A stretch of 64,000 nt of DNA from Fibrobacter succinogenes (GTDB lineage Bacteria; Fibrobacterota; Fibrobacteria; Fibrobacterales; Fibrobacteraceae), in the NCBI GenBank assembly GCA_902756345.1, contig CACVQR010000002.1:62001-126000 (forward strand). The letters run 5' to 3'. Positions 8,021 through 16,505 of this stretch are shown piece after piece (the first letter of the stretch is position 1; every line of letters begins with the position of its first letter). The notes beneath the pieces were generated by a model, which saw only the letters and a program-made list of their open reading frames with translations, was not told where the DNA came from and searched no databases. Position numbers and translations under genes: made by a program.

Positions 8021-8470
8021 ATGATGAAACACATTCTCGTTGTATGTACCGGTAATATTTGCCGTAGCCCCACGGGTGAATATTGCCTAAAGAAAGAATT
8101 GGGGCCTGATTTTGAAGTGATGAGTGCTGGGCTTGGCGCCTTGGTGGACCATCCGGCGCACGAACTCAGCCAAAAAATTGCTCTTGAACATGGTATCGAT
8201 ATGAGCGCACACCGCGCTCGCCAGATTAATCTGGATATTTTGAAGTGGGCCGATCTCATCCTGGTGATGGAAAACGGCCACAAGATGGATTTGTTGCACC
8301 GTTATCCGTGGCTTGAAGGCAAGGTTTTCCGTTACGGCGAACCGCAGCGGGTGGATGTCCCCGACCCGTACCGCCGTCCCGAAAACGCTTTCGTGCTGGC
8401 GTGGAATTTTATCTCTAAACTGACCCCGTACTGGGTAGAAAAAATCAAACAAAGCGAAGGCCAGGCTTAA
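8021..8470 (+). CDS. Low-molecular-weight protein tyrosine phosphatase
   Basis: 149 residues. The P-loop is VCTGNICRS with Cys9 as nucleophile and Arg15 binding phosphate. The general acid Asp115 is in DVPDPYRRP. These are the hallmarks of the Wzb/Etp/arsenate-reductase-like family. It sits directly before a Wza-like exporter, the order seen in group 1 capsule and colanic-acid loci, where Wzb dephosphorylates the Wzc kinase. No Wzc-type kinase is in the window. Either ATG (8021 or 8024) could be the start, and neither has a clear Shine-Dalgarno. A role in polysaccharide export control is inferred from position. Confidence 0.9.
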   Translation: MMKHILVVCTGNICRSPTGEYCLKKELGPDFEVMSAGLGALVDHPAHELSQKIALEHGIDMSAHRARQINLDILKWADLILVMENGHKMDLLHRYPWLEGKVFRYGEPQRVDVPDPYRRPENAFVLAWNFISKLTPYWVEKIKQSEGQA

Positions 8471-8491
8471 GCTGGCCAAAAGGGTTAATTT

Positions 8492-9646
8492 ATGAAGAAA
8501 ATGAGTTTGGGTCTTGGCCTTATTGTCGCCGCCTTCTTGAGTGGTTGCGCTCTCGGACCTCAGATGCAAATGTCTGTACCAGGAGATTCTGCCGAATACA
8601 ATGGCATGATGGTACATATTCACGACATTGGCGCCGGCGATTTCGGCACCGCTGTGGCTGCCTCCGGCTCTGACAGTGCCAGTGCTAGTGATTTTGGTGA
8701 CTTGAAGGAATTGATGGTGGATTCCCTGCCGGAACTGGAATACCGCATTGGACCTCTGGACATGGTTCAGGTCGTGGTGTGGGAACACCCGGAACTGACT
8801 TCCCCGATGGGTCAGTACCAGCCGGCCGGCCAGAAGGTGACTACCGATGGTAAGCTTTTCTACCCCTATGCCGGTGAACTCCAGGCTGCAGGTCTTACCG
8901 CCCAGGAACTCCGCGCCGAAATTACCAAGCGCCTTTCTGACAAGATTTTGAACGATCCGCAGGTGGATGTCCGCGTGACGGGCTACCATAGCCGCAAGAT
9001 GTCCGTGTCTGGCGCCGTTTCCAAGCCGGGCTATGTTTCGTTCGATGAACATCCGATGACTCTCCCCGATGCAATTGCCGGCGTTGGCGGTTTCTCCAAG
9101 GAAGCTGACCCGTCCGTGATGCAGCTCCGTCGCGGCGACAAGGTCTATACCATTAACTATCTCGATGCCTTCAAGGCCAACCTGCCGCTTGAACGCATTG
9201 TGGTGCAGCCCGATGACCAGATCTTTGTGCCGTCGCTTTCTGAAACCCAGAAAGACCAGAAGGCCTACGTGATGGGTGAAGTCGGCAGACCCGGTATCGT
9301 GAATATCTATAACGGCAAACTGACTCTGGCCGAAGCCTTGGCTACCGCCGGTGGCCTGCAGGCTCTGAACGCTACCGCCCGCGGAATTTACGTTATCCGT
9401 AATACCTCTGACAAGCAGATCGATGTGTTCCAGCTGAATGCAAAGAACGCAATGGCCTTGGCTATGGCCGATCGCTTCCAGTTGAATGCCCGCGATGTCG
9501 TCTACGTCGACGCTTCCGAACTCGCAACTTGGAACCGTCTCGTCAGCTTGATCTTCCCGTCTGTTAACATGGTTTACTATGGCGCTTTGGCTGCTCATGA
9601 AGTTCATGTGGTCAAGGATGACTATACTCCTGATAACAAGAAATAA
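8492..9646 (+). CDS. Wza-like outer-membrane polysaccharide export lipoprotein
   Basis: 384 residues. The lipoprotein signal is KKMSLGLGLIVAAFLSGC with Cys19. A polysaccharide-export domain starts near residue 85 ('LEYRIGPLDMVQVVVWEHPE') and runs to about 170. Two SLBB-type segments follow ('VSGAVSKPGYVSF', 'VMGEVGRPGIVNIYNGKLTL'), and a C-terminal segment lies near 345-365. Wza proteins form the outer-membrane channel for capsule or exopolysaccharide. An AGGG Shine-Dalgarno is present, and GGCCAG/CTGGCC around the preceding stop could form a small hairpin. It is co-directional with the phosphatase (21 bases) and manC (13 bases). Confidence 0.9.
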   Translation: MKKMSLGLGLIVAAFLSGCALGPQMQMSVPGDSAEYNGMMVHIHDIGAGDFGTAVAASGSDSASASDFGDLKELMVDSLPELEYRIGPLDMVQVVVWEHPELTSPMGQYQPAGQKVTTDGKLFYPYAGELQAAGLTAQELRAEITKRLSDKILNDPQVDVRVTGYHSRKMSVSGAVSKPGYVSFDEHPMTLPDAIAGVGGFSKEADPSVMQLRRGDKVYTINYLDAFKANLPLERIVVQPDDQIFVPSLSETQKDQKAYVMGEVGRPGIVNIYNGKLTLAEALATAGGLQALNATARGIYVIRNTSDKQIDVFQLNAKNAMALAMADRFQLNARDVVYVDASELATWNRLVSLIFPSVNMVYYGALAAHEVHVVKDDYTPDNKK

Positions 9647-9659
9647 GGTTCGATAGACT

Positions 9660-11036
9660 ATGATTAACTTGATTCTTTGTGGTGGTTCGGGCACGCGCCT
9701 TTGGCCCGTGAGCCGTTCCCTGATGCCCAAGCAGTTCGCCCCGCTTTTTGACGGACAGTCCCTGTTCCGCAAGACCGTGGTCACGAACTCCGCCGTTTGC
9801 GAATCCCAGTTTATTGTTTCTAACGCCGACCAGTTCTTCTTGGCCAAGGACCAACTCGAAACGGAAGGCATGACGGGTAGCAAGTTCCTGTTGGAACCCG
9901 TGGGCCGTAACACCGCCCCGGCAATCGCCCTTGCCTGCCTTACCATGAATCCCGAAACGGTCGTTCTCGTGTCTCCGTCTGACCACGTGATCCGCAAGAA
10001 GGACGAATACAAGAAGGTGCTTCTCCGCGCCGAAGAACTGGCGAAGGCCGGTAACTTGGTGACGTTCGGCATTACGCCCACCAGCCCCGAGACAGGCTAC
10101 GGCTATATCGAAGCCGATGGAGAAGACGTAAAGCGCTTTGTGGAAAAGCCCGACCGCGCTACTGCCGAAAAGTACCTGCTGGCAGGGAATTTCTACTGGA
10201 ACAGCGGTATCTTCTGCTTTACGGCAAAGACATTCCTCGCCGAACTGGGCAAATATTCCCCGGAAATGCTCACCGCTGCGAAAAAGGCCCTTGCCAATGC
10301 GACAGTCGAAGACGGTGAACCCATCCGCATTGACCGCGACGACATGATGGCTATTCCGTCGAATTCCATCGACTATGCCGTCATGGAAAAGTCCAACAAG
10401 GTGAAGGTGGTTCCCAGCGATATCGGCTGGAGCGACCTTGGCAGCTTCGATAGCCTTTATGGCGAATACCAGCATGATGGAAACGGCAACAACGTGAACC
10501 CGCGCCACATTGCCGTGGACTCCAAGAATTCCCTTGTGATGGGCGGTCAACGAACCATTGCCACTATTGACCTCGACAAGATGCTCATCGTGGACACCCC
10601 GGACGCCCTCCTGGTCGCTCCGCTCAGCAGCAGCCAGAAGGTCAAGAAGGTGGTGGAAGAACTCAAGGAACGCGGTTCCGATCTCATTAACGTGCCGCAG
10701 ACTGTGAGCCGCCCGTGGGGTACGTATTCCGTGCTGGAATCTACCGAGCGCTACAAGATGAAGCGTATCGTGGTAAAACCGGGCAAGCGCCTCAGCCTGC
10801 AGAAGCACCTGCACCGCTCGGAACACTGGGTGGTCGTAAGCGGGACTGCTACTGTGACCGTAGGCAAGAACGTGTTCTACGTGCGTTCGAACGAATCCAC
10901 CTATATCCCAGTGGGTGAAGTTCACCGCCTGCAGAACGAAGGCAAGCTCCCGCTGGTTATCGTTGAAGTCCAGGTGGGCGAATACACCGGCGAAGACGAC
11001 ATCATCCGCATGGAAGACGACTTCCACAGAAACTAA
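9660..11036 (+). CDS. manC: Mannose-1-phosphate guanylyltransferase / mannose-6-phosphate isomerase
   Basis: 458 residues, the normal length of the two-domain ManC/CpsB/AlgA type. The nucleotidyltransferase domain begins with the pyrophosphorylase motif 'LCGGSGTRLWPVSR' and carries FVEKP. The C-terminal cupin isomerase domain (about 350-450) has 'RPWGTY', 'KPGKRLSLQKHLHRSEHWVV' and the zinc-site pattern QxHxH. It makes GDP-mannose for surface polysaccharides. It follows the exporter in one transcription unit that ends at the 11086-11114 terminator. Confidence 0.93.
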   Translation: MINLILCGGSGTRLWPVSRSLMPKQFAPLFDGQSLFRKTVVTNSAVCESQFIVSNADQFFLAKDQLETEGMTGSKFLLEPVGRNTAPAIALACLTMNPETVVLVSPSDHVIRKKDEYKKVLLRAEELAKAGNLVTFGITPTSPETGYGYIEADGEDVKRFVEKPDRATAEKYLLAGNFYWNSGIFCFTAKTFLAELGKYSPEMLTAAKKALANATVEDGEPIRIDRDDMMAIPSNSIDYAVMEKSNKVKVVPSDIGWSDLGSFDSLYGEYQHDGNGNNVNPRHIAVDSKNSLVMGGQRTIATIDLDKMLIVDTPDALLVAPLSSSQKVKKVVEELKERGSDLINVPQTVSRPWGTYSVLESTERYKMKRIVVKPGKRLSLQKHLHRSEHWVVVSGTATVTVGKNVFYVRSNESTYIPVGEVHRLQNEGKLPLVIVEVQVGEYTGEDDIIRMEDDFHRN

Positions 11037-11085
11037 ACCAGATTCGGAATTCAGAATTCGGATTTCGGAGTTGAGCAATAATTAC

Positions 11086-11114
11086 ATGCCGGACAAAGTT
11101 CCGGCATTTTTTTT
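11086..11114 (+). terminator. Rho-independent terminator after manC
   Basis: A perfect 8-bp stem ATGCCGGA / TCCGGCAT with a 6-base loop is followed by a run of T. Confidence 0.9.
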
Positions 11115-11196
11115 AACCGTCACCGCCCACTGTCAACTTCTAACTACCTGCTGTCTACTTGTACTTTCGCTTCGCTCAAGTACCAAAAGTGTGCAA

Positions 11197-11240
11197 GGTT
11201 ATGACGCAGCTGAATACTTGTATTCAGATATGGCATAACC
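11197..11240. other. Compound hairpin of unknown role
   Basis: An outer 7-bp stem GGTTATG / CATAACC encloses a symmetric 6x6 internal loop and an inner 7-bp stem CTGAATA / TATTCAG with loop CTTG. The shape is RNA-like and lacks a T-run, so it is not a simple terminator. It may be an intergenic repeat unit or a small structured RNA. Confidence 0.5.
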
Positions 11241-11321
11241 GCAGCCACGAACGCCAACGGCGTTAAATGCTAGCCTCGGTCATGTCCAAGCAAGCTTGAT
11301 CGCGACACTCGACTTACGCAT

Positions 11322-11350
11322 TTGTCTTACTTCCTACTACTTACTATATT
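11322..11350 (+). promoter_or_regulatory. Promoter for the hydrolase gene, placed for a leaderless mRNA
   Basis: TTGTCT (11322-11327) and TATATT (11345-11350) are exactly 17 bases apart. The ATG begins 7 bases after the -10 box, where transcription should start. No Shine-Dalgarno fits between them. Confidence 0.6.
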
Positions 11351-11356
11351 TCTAGC

Positions 11357-12169
11357 ATGAGCGAAAATCTTGTACATACGGTTCGTGCGGGAACCATTGA
11401 AATGGAATATGCCCGTATTGGTTCGGGCCCCAAACCCCTGATTGTAATCCCAGGGCTTTCGATCAAGAGCGTCATGAAATCGGCGGCCTCGTTAGAGGGA
11501 CCGTTCAAGATTTTTAAGGAAAAGTACACGCTCTACTTTTTTGATCGCAAAAAAGACGCCAAGCCCGGTTACTCTTTGCCCGAAATGGCCGACGACCAGG
11601 TGGCGGCCCTCAAGACTTTAGGCATTGAAAAGACCGATATCTATGGCGTGTCCCAGGGCGGCATGATTGCGCAGTATATGGCGGTCCGCAATCCCGAAGT
11701 CGTGAACAAGCTGGTGCTCGGTTCCTCGACATCGAAGGCGGAACCGCGACAGATTACGACGATCCAGAATTGGGCCCGTCTCGCTCGTGCCCGCGAAACG
11801 ACGACGCTTGTAAATAGCTTTATTGACGAATGCTTTAGCGAAAAATTTGCTGCCCGTTATCGCAGGGCTTTGCTTGCCTTGTACAAGGAAATCTCGGACG
11901 AAGAACTGGACCGCTTTGCCGTTTTTGCAGACGCCTGCGATTACGTGGATACTTACGATGACCTCGGCAAAATCAAGTGTCCGGTGCTTGTGCTGGGGGC
12001 CGGCAAAGACCTTGTGACTACGCCTGAAGCGTCTGTCAAATTGGCCGAAAAGCTAAAGGCCGAAGGCGTTCCTTGCGAATTCTACATGTACGAAGATTGC
12101 GGCCACGCCGTCTTCGATGAACGGCCCGATTACAAACAGCGCATTTTCGATTTCCTGGAAAAGGAATAA
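11357..12169 (+). CDS. Alpha/beta hydrolase
   Basis: 270 residues. The catalytic triad is readable: nucleophile Ser99 in GVSQGG, Asp218 in GAGKDLVT and His250 in DCGHAVFD. The oxyanion-hole region is 'IVIPGLS' (29-35). The fold family includes esterases, lipases and peptidases, and the substrate cannot be told from sequence. The gene seems to start a short transcript with the acyltransferase 8 bases downstream, and it may be leaderless. Confidence 0.85.
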   Translation: MSENLVHTVRAGTIEMEYARIGSGPKPLIVIPGLSIKSVMKSAASLEGPFKIFKEKYTLYFFDRKKDAKPGYSLPEMADDQVAALKTLGIEKTDIYGVSQGGMIAQYMAVRNPEVVNKLVLGSSTSKAEPRQITTIQNWARLARARETTTLVNSFIDECFSEKFAARYRRALLALYKEISDEELDRFAVFADACDYVDTYDDLGKIKCPVLVLGAGKDLVTTPEASVKLAEKLKAEGVPCEFYMYEDCGHAVFDERPDYKQRIFDFLEKE

Positions 12170-12177
12170 CAGTATTC

Positions 12178-13236
12178 ATGGAACCTGTGACGCCCACCAC
12201 TGCTGCAAAGCCGCGCTACGCTTTTGTCGACTTGGCGAAGGGCATTTGCATTATGCTGGTGGTGTGGCATCACGTGGTGAGCACGTGGGGGCTTGAAACA
12301 TACCCGCTAAAAGAGGCCGTGTCTTCGTTCAGAATGCCATTGTACTTCTTTTTGTCGGGGCTCTTCTTTAAGGAATATGCGGGATTTTTTGATTTCTGCA
12401 AGCGCAAAATCAACAAGTTGCTGATTCCGTTTGCTTTCTTTTTTGTGACTCTTTCGTGCGTATTTCCGTATGTGTTGCATTACCTGCATTTACGAGGGAA
12501 TCCCGGTGCCGCTGTATGGTTTTCTTTTGTCTGGAAACAGTCTTTCCCGAATATCCCGATTTGGTTTTTGCTGAGCCTATTCTGGACGAACCTGATGTTT
12601 TACGGGCTGTACTTGGCCGCTAAAAAAGTTGTAGCCAGAAACTTCCCGCAGTATGCGACGGTATCTTTAGTGGTGCTTTCGGTTGTGCTTGGCCTGATCG
12701 GTTTTTTCTTGGGCCGCTACAATATCAAGCTTCCTCTGTTCTGGGCGTCTTCGATGACGGCTATTCCGTATTTTTGCGCTGGGCATGTGGCGTTTCGCTA
12801 TACCAAGATTCTTGCCCCCAATCGCATGGATCGCTGGAATATGCCCTTTGCGCTTTTGGGCTTTGGCCTGGTTGTTGCGCTTGCGTGGAATGCCCCTCCT
12901 GATTCGGTGAGTTACGTGAGCAACCGCTATTGGTTCCCGATTTGGAGCGTTTACCTGTGCGGCATTATCGGAACGCTTGCGGTGCTGTTCTTTTCGAAGG
13001 CGGTCAAGAAGATTCCACTAGTGTCTTATTTCGGGCGATACTCCATCATGGTGCTTGTGACTCATGGATGGGTGCAGTGGGGTATCATTAAGATTTTGCA
13101 GGAAAACCATGTGCATTGGCCGAGGCCTGTGGCGCTTGCCTTTGTTTTTGTGGTGACCATGCTGCTGTATTTGGGCATCATACCGCTCATGAAGCGCTTC
13201 TTGCCCCATGTAACTGCACAAAAAGACTTGATATAG
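12178..13236 (+). CDS. Acyltransferase-3 family membrane protein
   Basis: 352 residues with about ten hydrophobic segments. The N-terminus 'RYAFVDLAKGICIMLVVWHH' and 'FRMPLYFFLSGLFFKEY' match acyltransferase family 3 (OafA/NodX/WecH type), with the conserved His in the first transmembrane region and an Arg before MPLYFFLSG. These proteins O-acetylate or succinylate surface glycans. With the polysaccharide genes just upstream, decoration of the exported glycan is a fair inference. It follows the hydrolase by 8 bases. Confidence 0.88.
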   Translation: MEPVTPTTAAKPRYAFVDLAKGICIMLVVWHHVVSTWGLETYPLKEAVSSFRMPLYFFLSGLFFKEYAGFFDFCKRKINKLLIPFAFFFVTLSCVFPYVLHYLHLRGNPGAAVWFSFVWKQSFPNIPIWFLLSLFWTNLMFYGLYLAAKKVVARNFPQYATVSLVVLSVVLGLIGFFLGRYNIKLPLFWASSMTAIPYFCAGHVAFRYTKILAPNRMDRWNMPFALLGFGLVVALAWNAPPDSVSYVSNRYWFPIWSVYLCGIIGTLAVLFFSKAVKKIPLVSYFGRYSIMVLVTHGWVQWGIIKILQENHVHWPRPVALAFVFVVTMLLYLGIIPLMKRFLPHVTAQKDLI

Positions 13237-13340
13237 AACTTAGAGCTTAGAACTTAGAGCTTTGATTATTCATCTAAGTTCTACCAACTAAGCTCTACCA
13301 ACTATCTTCTAACAACTGCGGCGAAGCCGCGCTACTCTTT
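13237..13340 (+). repeat. Second AGAACTTAG repeat island
   Basis: Direct copies of AGAACTTAG / AGAGCTTAG are followed by the inverted CTAAGTTCT, CCAACTAAGCTCTACCAACTA and the small palindrome-like CGGCGAAGCCG. The order matches the island at 7273-7357, so these are copies of one intergenic repeat. Confidence 0.7.
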
Positions 13341-13355
13341 TCTCGTACATTTTTG

Positions 13356-13361
13356 TATATT
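13356..13361 (+). promoter_or_regulatory. TATATT box upstream of the VWA gene pair
   Basis: TATATT lies 43 bases before the ATG at 13405 in a T-rich context. The -35 region is weak. Confidence 0.35.
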
Positions 13362-13404
13362 CTTCTGCGAAATGATTTGATTTTTGCGATTTTTCGGAGA
13401 TTTT

Positions 13405-14508
13405 ATGGATATTGGTGCGTTACATTTTCAGAATCCCGAAGCCTTCTGGCTTTTGCTTTTAGTCCCTGTTTTAGTCGGTTGGTATATCTATCGTGAACAC
13501 CGCCGCAAGAGTACCATCAAATTCCCGGCCCTTTCGATTGCCAAACGCGCGGTTCCGAGCCGTCGCGTCAAATTCCGCCATATTGTACCGATTTTGCGCT
13601 TGGCCGCCCTCGTTTGCTTTGTGGTTGCACTTGCACGCCCGCAGAACGCCATGGAAGTCGAATATACCTCGACCGACGGTGTCGATATCATGCTTGCGCT
13701 CGATGTTTCGGGTTCTATGGGTACGCTCGATATGCTTACCCGCATGGAGCAGGCGAAGCTCGGCGTGATGAATGCGGAACGCATATTGAAATCCGGCGAT
13801 TACTGGAAGTATAGCCGCTTGGGTTATGCCCAACAGGTGATTGCTGATTTTATCCAGAAACGCCATAGCGACCGAATCGGTTTGTCCGCTTTCGGAGCCC
13901 GTTCCGTTACTCAGTGCCCGCTGACGCTCGATTACGGATCCCTCCTTGAAATCCTGAAAGCGACCGATGACTTGGCCCGCGATTCCATTATGGGGAGTCG
14001 TACGGCCATTGGAGACGGCCTTATGAATTCCCTTGCGCGCTTGCAAAAGTCCGAGGCGAAATCCAAGGTGGTGGTACTCTTGACCGATGGCCGCGATAAC
14101 GCCAGCGTGGTGCCGCCCATGCGTGCTGCTGACGTCGCGCAATCTCTCGGAGTCAAGGTCTATACCGTTGGCGTGGGCAAAAGAAACGGCAAGATTCTTG
14201 CCTTTCAGCAAAATCCGTGGACTGGCGATATCTCTTGGGGTGAACGCGATATTACGCCCGAAGAAGGTATCGACGAAGGCGTGTTAAAGTCTGTGGCCCA
14301 AAAGACAGGTGGCCGATTCTACCGCGCCGAAAACAAGGAAGAACTCGAAAAGATCTATTCCGAAATCGACGAACTCGAAAAGACCGAAATCGAAACGGTT
14401 GCATACGCCCGCTATGCCGAAAAGTTCTACCCGTGGCTATTGGCGGGTGCACTCTTGATTTTACTTGAATTGTTGCTTGCGAATACGCGCTTTGTGCGCA
14501 TCCCGTAA
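13405..14508 (+). CDS. BatA-like VWA-domain membrane protein
   Basis: 367 residues from the ATG at 13405, which has CGGAGA 4 bases before it. Two N-terminal transmembrane segments (about 12-29 and 58-76, ending in the family mark 'VALARPQ') lead to a von Willebrand A domain with metal-site motif Asp100-x-Ser102-x-Ser104 (ALDVSGSM) and 'LLTDGRDN'. A C-terminal transmembrane segment lies near 335-355. This is the BatA/BatB (aerotolerance) layout. About 30 extra residues after DVSGSM ('NAERILKSGDYWKYSRLGYA') are unusual. It is coupled to a second VWA gene 12 bases downstream. The usual MoxR ATPase and DUF58 partners are not in the window. Confidence 0.85.
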   Translation: MDIGALHFQNPEAFWLLLLVPVLVGWYIYREHRRKSTIKFPALSIAKRAVPSRRVKFRHIVPILRLAALVCFVVALARPQNAMEVEYTSTDGVDIMLALDVSGSMGTLDMLTRMEQAKLGVMNAERILKSGDYWKYSRLGYAQQVIADFIQKRHSDRIGLSAFGARSVTQCPLTLDYGSLLEILKATDDLARDSIMGSRTAIGDGLMNSLARLQKSEAKSKVVVLLTDGRDNASVVPPMRAADVAQSLGVKVYTVGVGKRNGKILAFQQNPWTGDISWGERDITPEEGIDEGVLKSVAQKTGGRFYRAENKEELEKIYSEIDELEKTEIETVAYARYAEKFYPWLLAGALLILLELLLANTRFVRIP

Positions 14509-14520
14509 TGGAGGCTTTAG

Positions 14521-15549
14521 ATGCGATTTGCTGAACCGATGTTCTTGTGGGGCCTTTTAACGCTCCCGTTGTTTGCGCTTCTTTTTGTGTATGCATACCA
14601 CCGTCGCAAAAAGCTTGCCGCACGCTTTGTTTCGCTTTCGATGTTGCCTAAGCTTTCGACTTCGGTGTCGCCCTGGCGTAGGCTTGCGAAGGTGACCATT
14701 TTGTTGTTTGCGATAGCCTTCTTGTTTGTGGCTCTTGCGCGCCCGCAGTGGGGCCGTAAAATGGAACATATCGAACGCCGCGGCCTTGATCTTGTGTTGT
14801 TGCAGGACATTTCGCTTTCGATGCTTGCCGAAGACGTCAAGCCGAATCGCTTGACCCGCAGCCGTCATGAAATTTCGGCGTTCTTGGAATCGCTTTCGGG
14901 TGACCGTGTGGGGCTTGTGGCGTTCTCGGGCGAAGCCCAGGTGATGGTGCCTCTGACTCTTGATTACGGCACCGTACAGATGATGCTCAGGGAACTGACT
15001 CCGGGCTGGCTCATGCCGGGCACGAACCTCGAAAAGGCAATCCGCAAGGGCATGGATTTGTACCGCAATTCCGGAAGTGCGGGGCAATATTCCGTGATGA
15101 TTTTGATGAGCGATGGCGAAGAGCTTGAAGCCGCTGCCGTAAACGCCGCCAAGGAAGCGGCCGAAATGGGAATCCGCATTTATACAATCGGTATCGGCTC
15201 CCGCGAGGGCGTGCCTATTCCGGTGCCCTCCAAGAATGGCGAAGTCGCTTACAAAAAAGACATGCAAGGAAACATTGTGACGACCCGTTTGGAAGACGGA
15301 ACTCTGCAAGAAATCGCAAGCGTTACCGGTGGGCTTTATTTCTATGCGAATCCGGGCGAATTCCAGTTGCAGAAGGTGCTGACTGAAATTGCAAGCCTCG
15401 AAAAAAAGGATCAGGCTACTGACCGCATGGAAAACTATCAGGACCGCTACCAGATTTTTCTGGCTCTTGCAGCCCTCTTGTTCTTGATCGAAGCTTTGGT
15501 GTCTGAAAGGGGTCGAAAGCGTCGTGTCGGAGCGGGCCGATTCAACTGA
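14521..15549 (+). CDS. BatB/BatA-like VWA-domain membrane protein
   Basis: 342 residues. An N-terminal transmembrane pair (about 7-25 and 58-74, 'VALARPQWG') is followed by a VWA domain with Asp96-x-Ser98-x-Ser100 (LLQDISLSM), 'GLVAFSGEAQVMVPLT' and 'ILMSDGEELE', and a C-terminal transmembrane segment (about 308-326). It is paralogous to the gene before it. In other bacteria BatA and BatB form a membrane complex tied to MoxR chaperones and envelope stress. Here the pair stands alone. Confidence 0.85.
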   Translation: MRFAEPMFLWGLLTLPLFALLFVYAYHRRKKLAARFVSLSMLPKLSTSVSPWRRLAKVTILLFAIAFLFVALARPQWGRKMEHIERRGLDLVLLQDISLSMLAEDVKPNRLTRSRHEISAFLESLSGDRVGLVAFSGEAQVMVPLTLDYGTVQMMLRELTPGWLMPGTNLEKAIRKGMDLYRNSGSAGQYSVMILMSDGEELEAAAVNAAKEAAEMGIRIYTIGIGSREGVPIPVPSKNGEVAYKKDMQGNIVTTRLEDGTLQEIASVTGGLYFYANPGEFQLQKVLTEIASLEKKDQATDRMENYQDRYQIFLALAALLFLIEALVSERGRKRRVGAGRFN

Positions 15550-15641
15550 AAATCGTAAAAAAAAATTACTGTGATTTGCACGCTATTTGCACACAAGTTT
15601 TAGAATGAAAAAATCTTTTTAGGTGTTATTTTTGCCCTTTT

Positions 15642-15671
15642 TTGCTATTATTCTAACTGGTGTGGTAAAAT
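15642..15671 (+). promoter_or_regulatory. Possible promoter of the DUF4956-VTC operon
   Basis: TTGCTA (15642-15647) and TAAAAT (15666-15671) are 18 bases apart in the AT-rich 262-base gap before the DUF4956 gene. The gap contains no gene. A leader of about 130 bases would result. Confidence 0.35.
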
Positions 15672-15811
15672 AGGGTGAATTCGTCCCGAATCGCCTCATT
15701 TTTTAGGAACGTTTGGTTTTTGTTCATCCATTTTTACACAGAAATTCGCTATTTTGCGAGTGATTAAAGTAAATTTTGGCTGAAAAATAAAAAGTAAACC
15801 ACGGAGTCCTT

Positions 15812-16495
15812 ATGCTCGACCTATTAGCCGTCCAATCCGGCACCGCCAACGCCACTCTCATTACGTTGGCGTACACCTTGATTCTCACATTTATCCTTTC
15901 TTCGGTGATTGCCTGGACCTACGAAAAAACCTTCCTTGGTTTGTCGTATTCGAGAAACTTTGTGCAGGCCATTGTGCTTAGTGCCGTGGTCGCTGCCACG
16001 GTGATGCAGGCTATCGGTGATAACGTGGGTCGCGGTCTTGGTATGATGGGCGCTCTTTCCGTGGTTCGCTTTAGAACATCTTTTAAGGACCCGCGCGACA
16101 TTATGTTTGTGTTCGCATCGCTCGGCGCCGGTATCGGTTGCGGTGTGTACGCCTGGGGTGCTGCCGTGGGTGGCACGATTGCCTTTAGCGCGGTTGCTTT
16201 CCTCCTTTCTCGTACTGGTCTTGGTACCAAGCATTTCTTTGACGGTATGCTCCGTTTTGCGCTTCCCAACGAGTCAAAGGTCCGTGGTCAGATCGAAGAC
16301 ATCATGAGGTCTAGCCTCAAGACGTTCATCTTGATTACGATGCGTGAAGTTGACGGCGGTGCTCGCCTTGACGTCGCTTACCAGATTCGCCTGCGTGCCA
16401 CTCATCCGGCTGCAGAAATCCTGAGCGAACTCTCTAAAATCGAAGGCATCTCGGACGTACAGTTCATGATGCAGGACGCCACGACGGAAATGTAA
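15812..16495 (+). CDS. DUF4956 membrane protein
   Basis: 227 residues. About four transmembrane segments lie in residues 15-135, with the family core 'GMMGALSVVRFRTSFKDPRD' between the second and third. A soluble C-terminal domain (about 150-227, ending 'EGISDVQFMMQD') has an ACT/ferredoxin-like pattern. The family is related in look to MgtC/SapB proteins. DUF4956 genes are commonly found beside VTC-domain polyphosphate polymerase genes, as here three genes downstream, so it is the likely inner-membrane partner of that enzyme. GGAG lies just before the ATG. First gene of a five-gene operon. Confidence 0.85.
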   Translation: MLDLLAVQSGTANATLITLAYTLILTFILSSVIAWTYEKTFLGLSYSRNFVQAIVLSAVVAATVMQAIGDNVGRGLGMMGALSVVRFRTSFKDPRDIMFVFASLGAGIGCGVYAWGAAVGGTIAFSAVAFLLSRTGLGTKHFFDGMLRFALPNESKVRGQIEDIMRSSLKTFILITMREVDGGARLDVAYQIRLRATHPAAEILSELSKIEGISDVQFMMQDATTEM

Positions 16496-16505
16496 GGGAG
16501 ACGGT

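Larger units (their letters stand above)
11037..11356 (+). repeat. Gene-free stretch of short repeats and hairpins
   Basis: This gap holds a GAATTCGGA-type repeat (11041-11073), the manC terminator, a pyrimidine-rich 'CTAACTACCTGCTGTCTACTT' run, a TTCGCTTCGCTC piece, the compound hairpin at 11197-11240, a 6-bp hairpin AACGCC-AAC-GGCGTT (11250-11264) and the promoter of the next gene. No credible coding frame was seen. Confidence 0.7.

Noticed and set aside
8087-10081. Open frame of 664 codons on the minus strand
   Set aside because: It is antisense to the phosphatase, Wza-like and manC genes, all with clear family motifs. The frame is open because C/G-ending codons avoid stops on the other strand.
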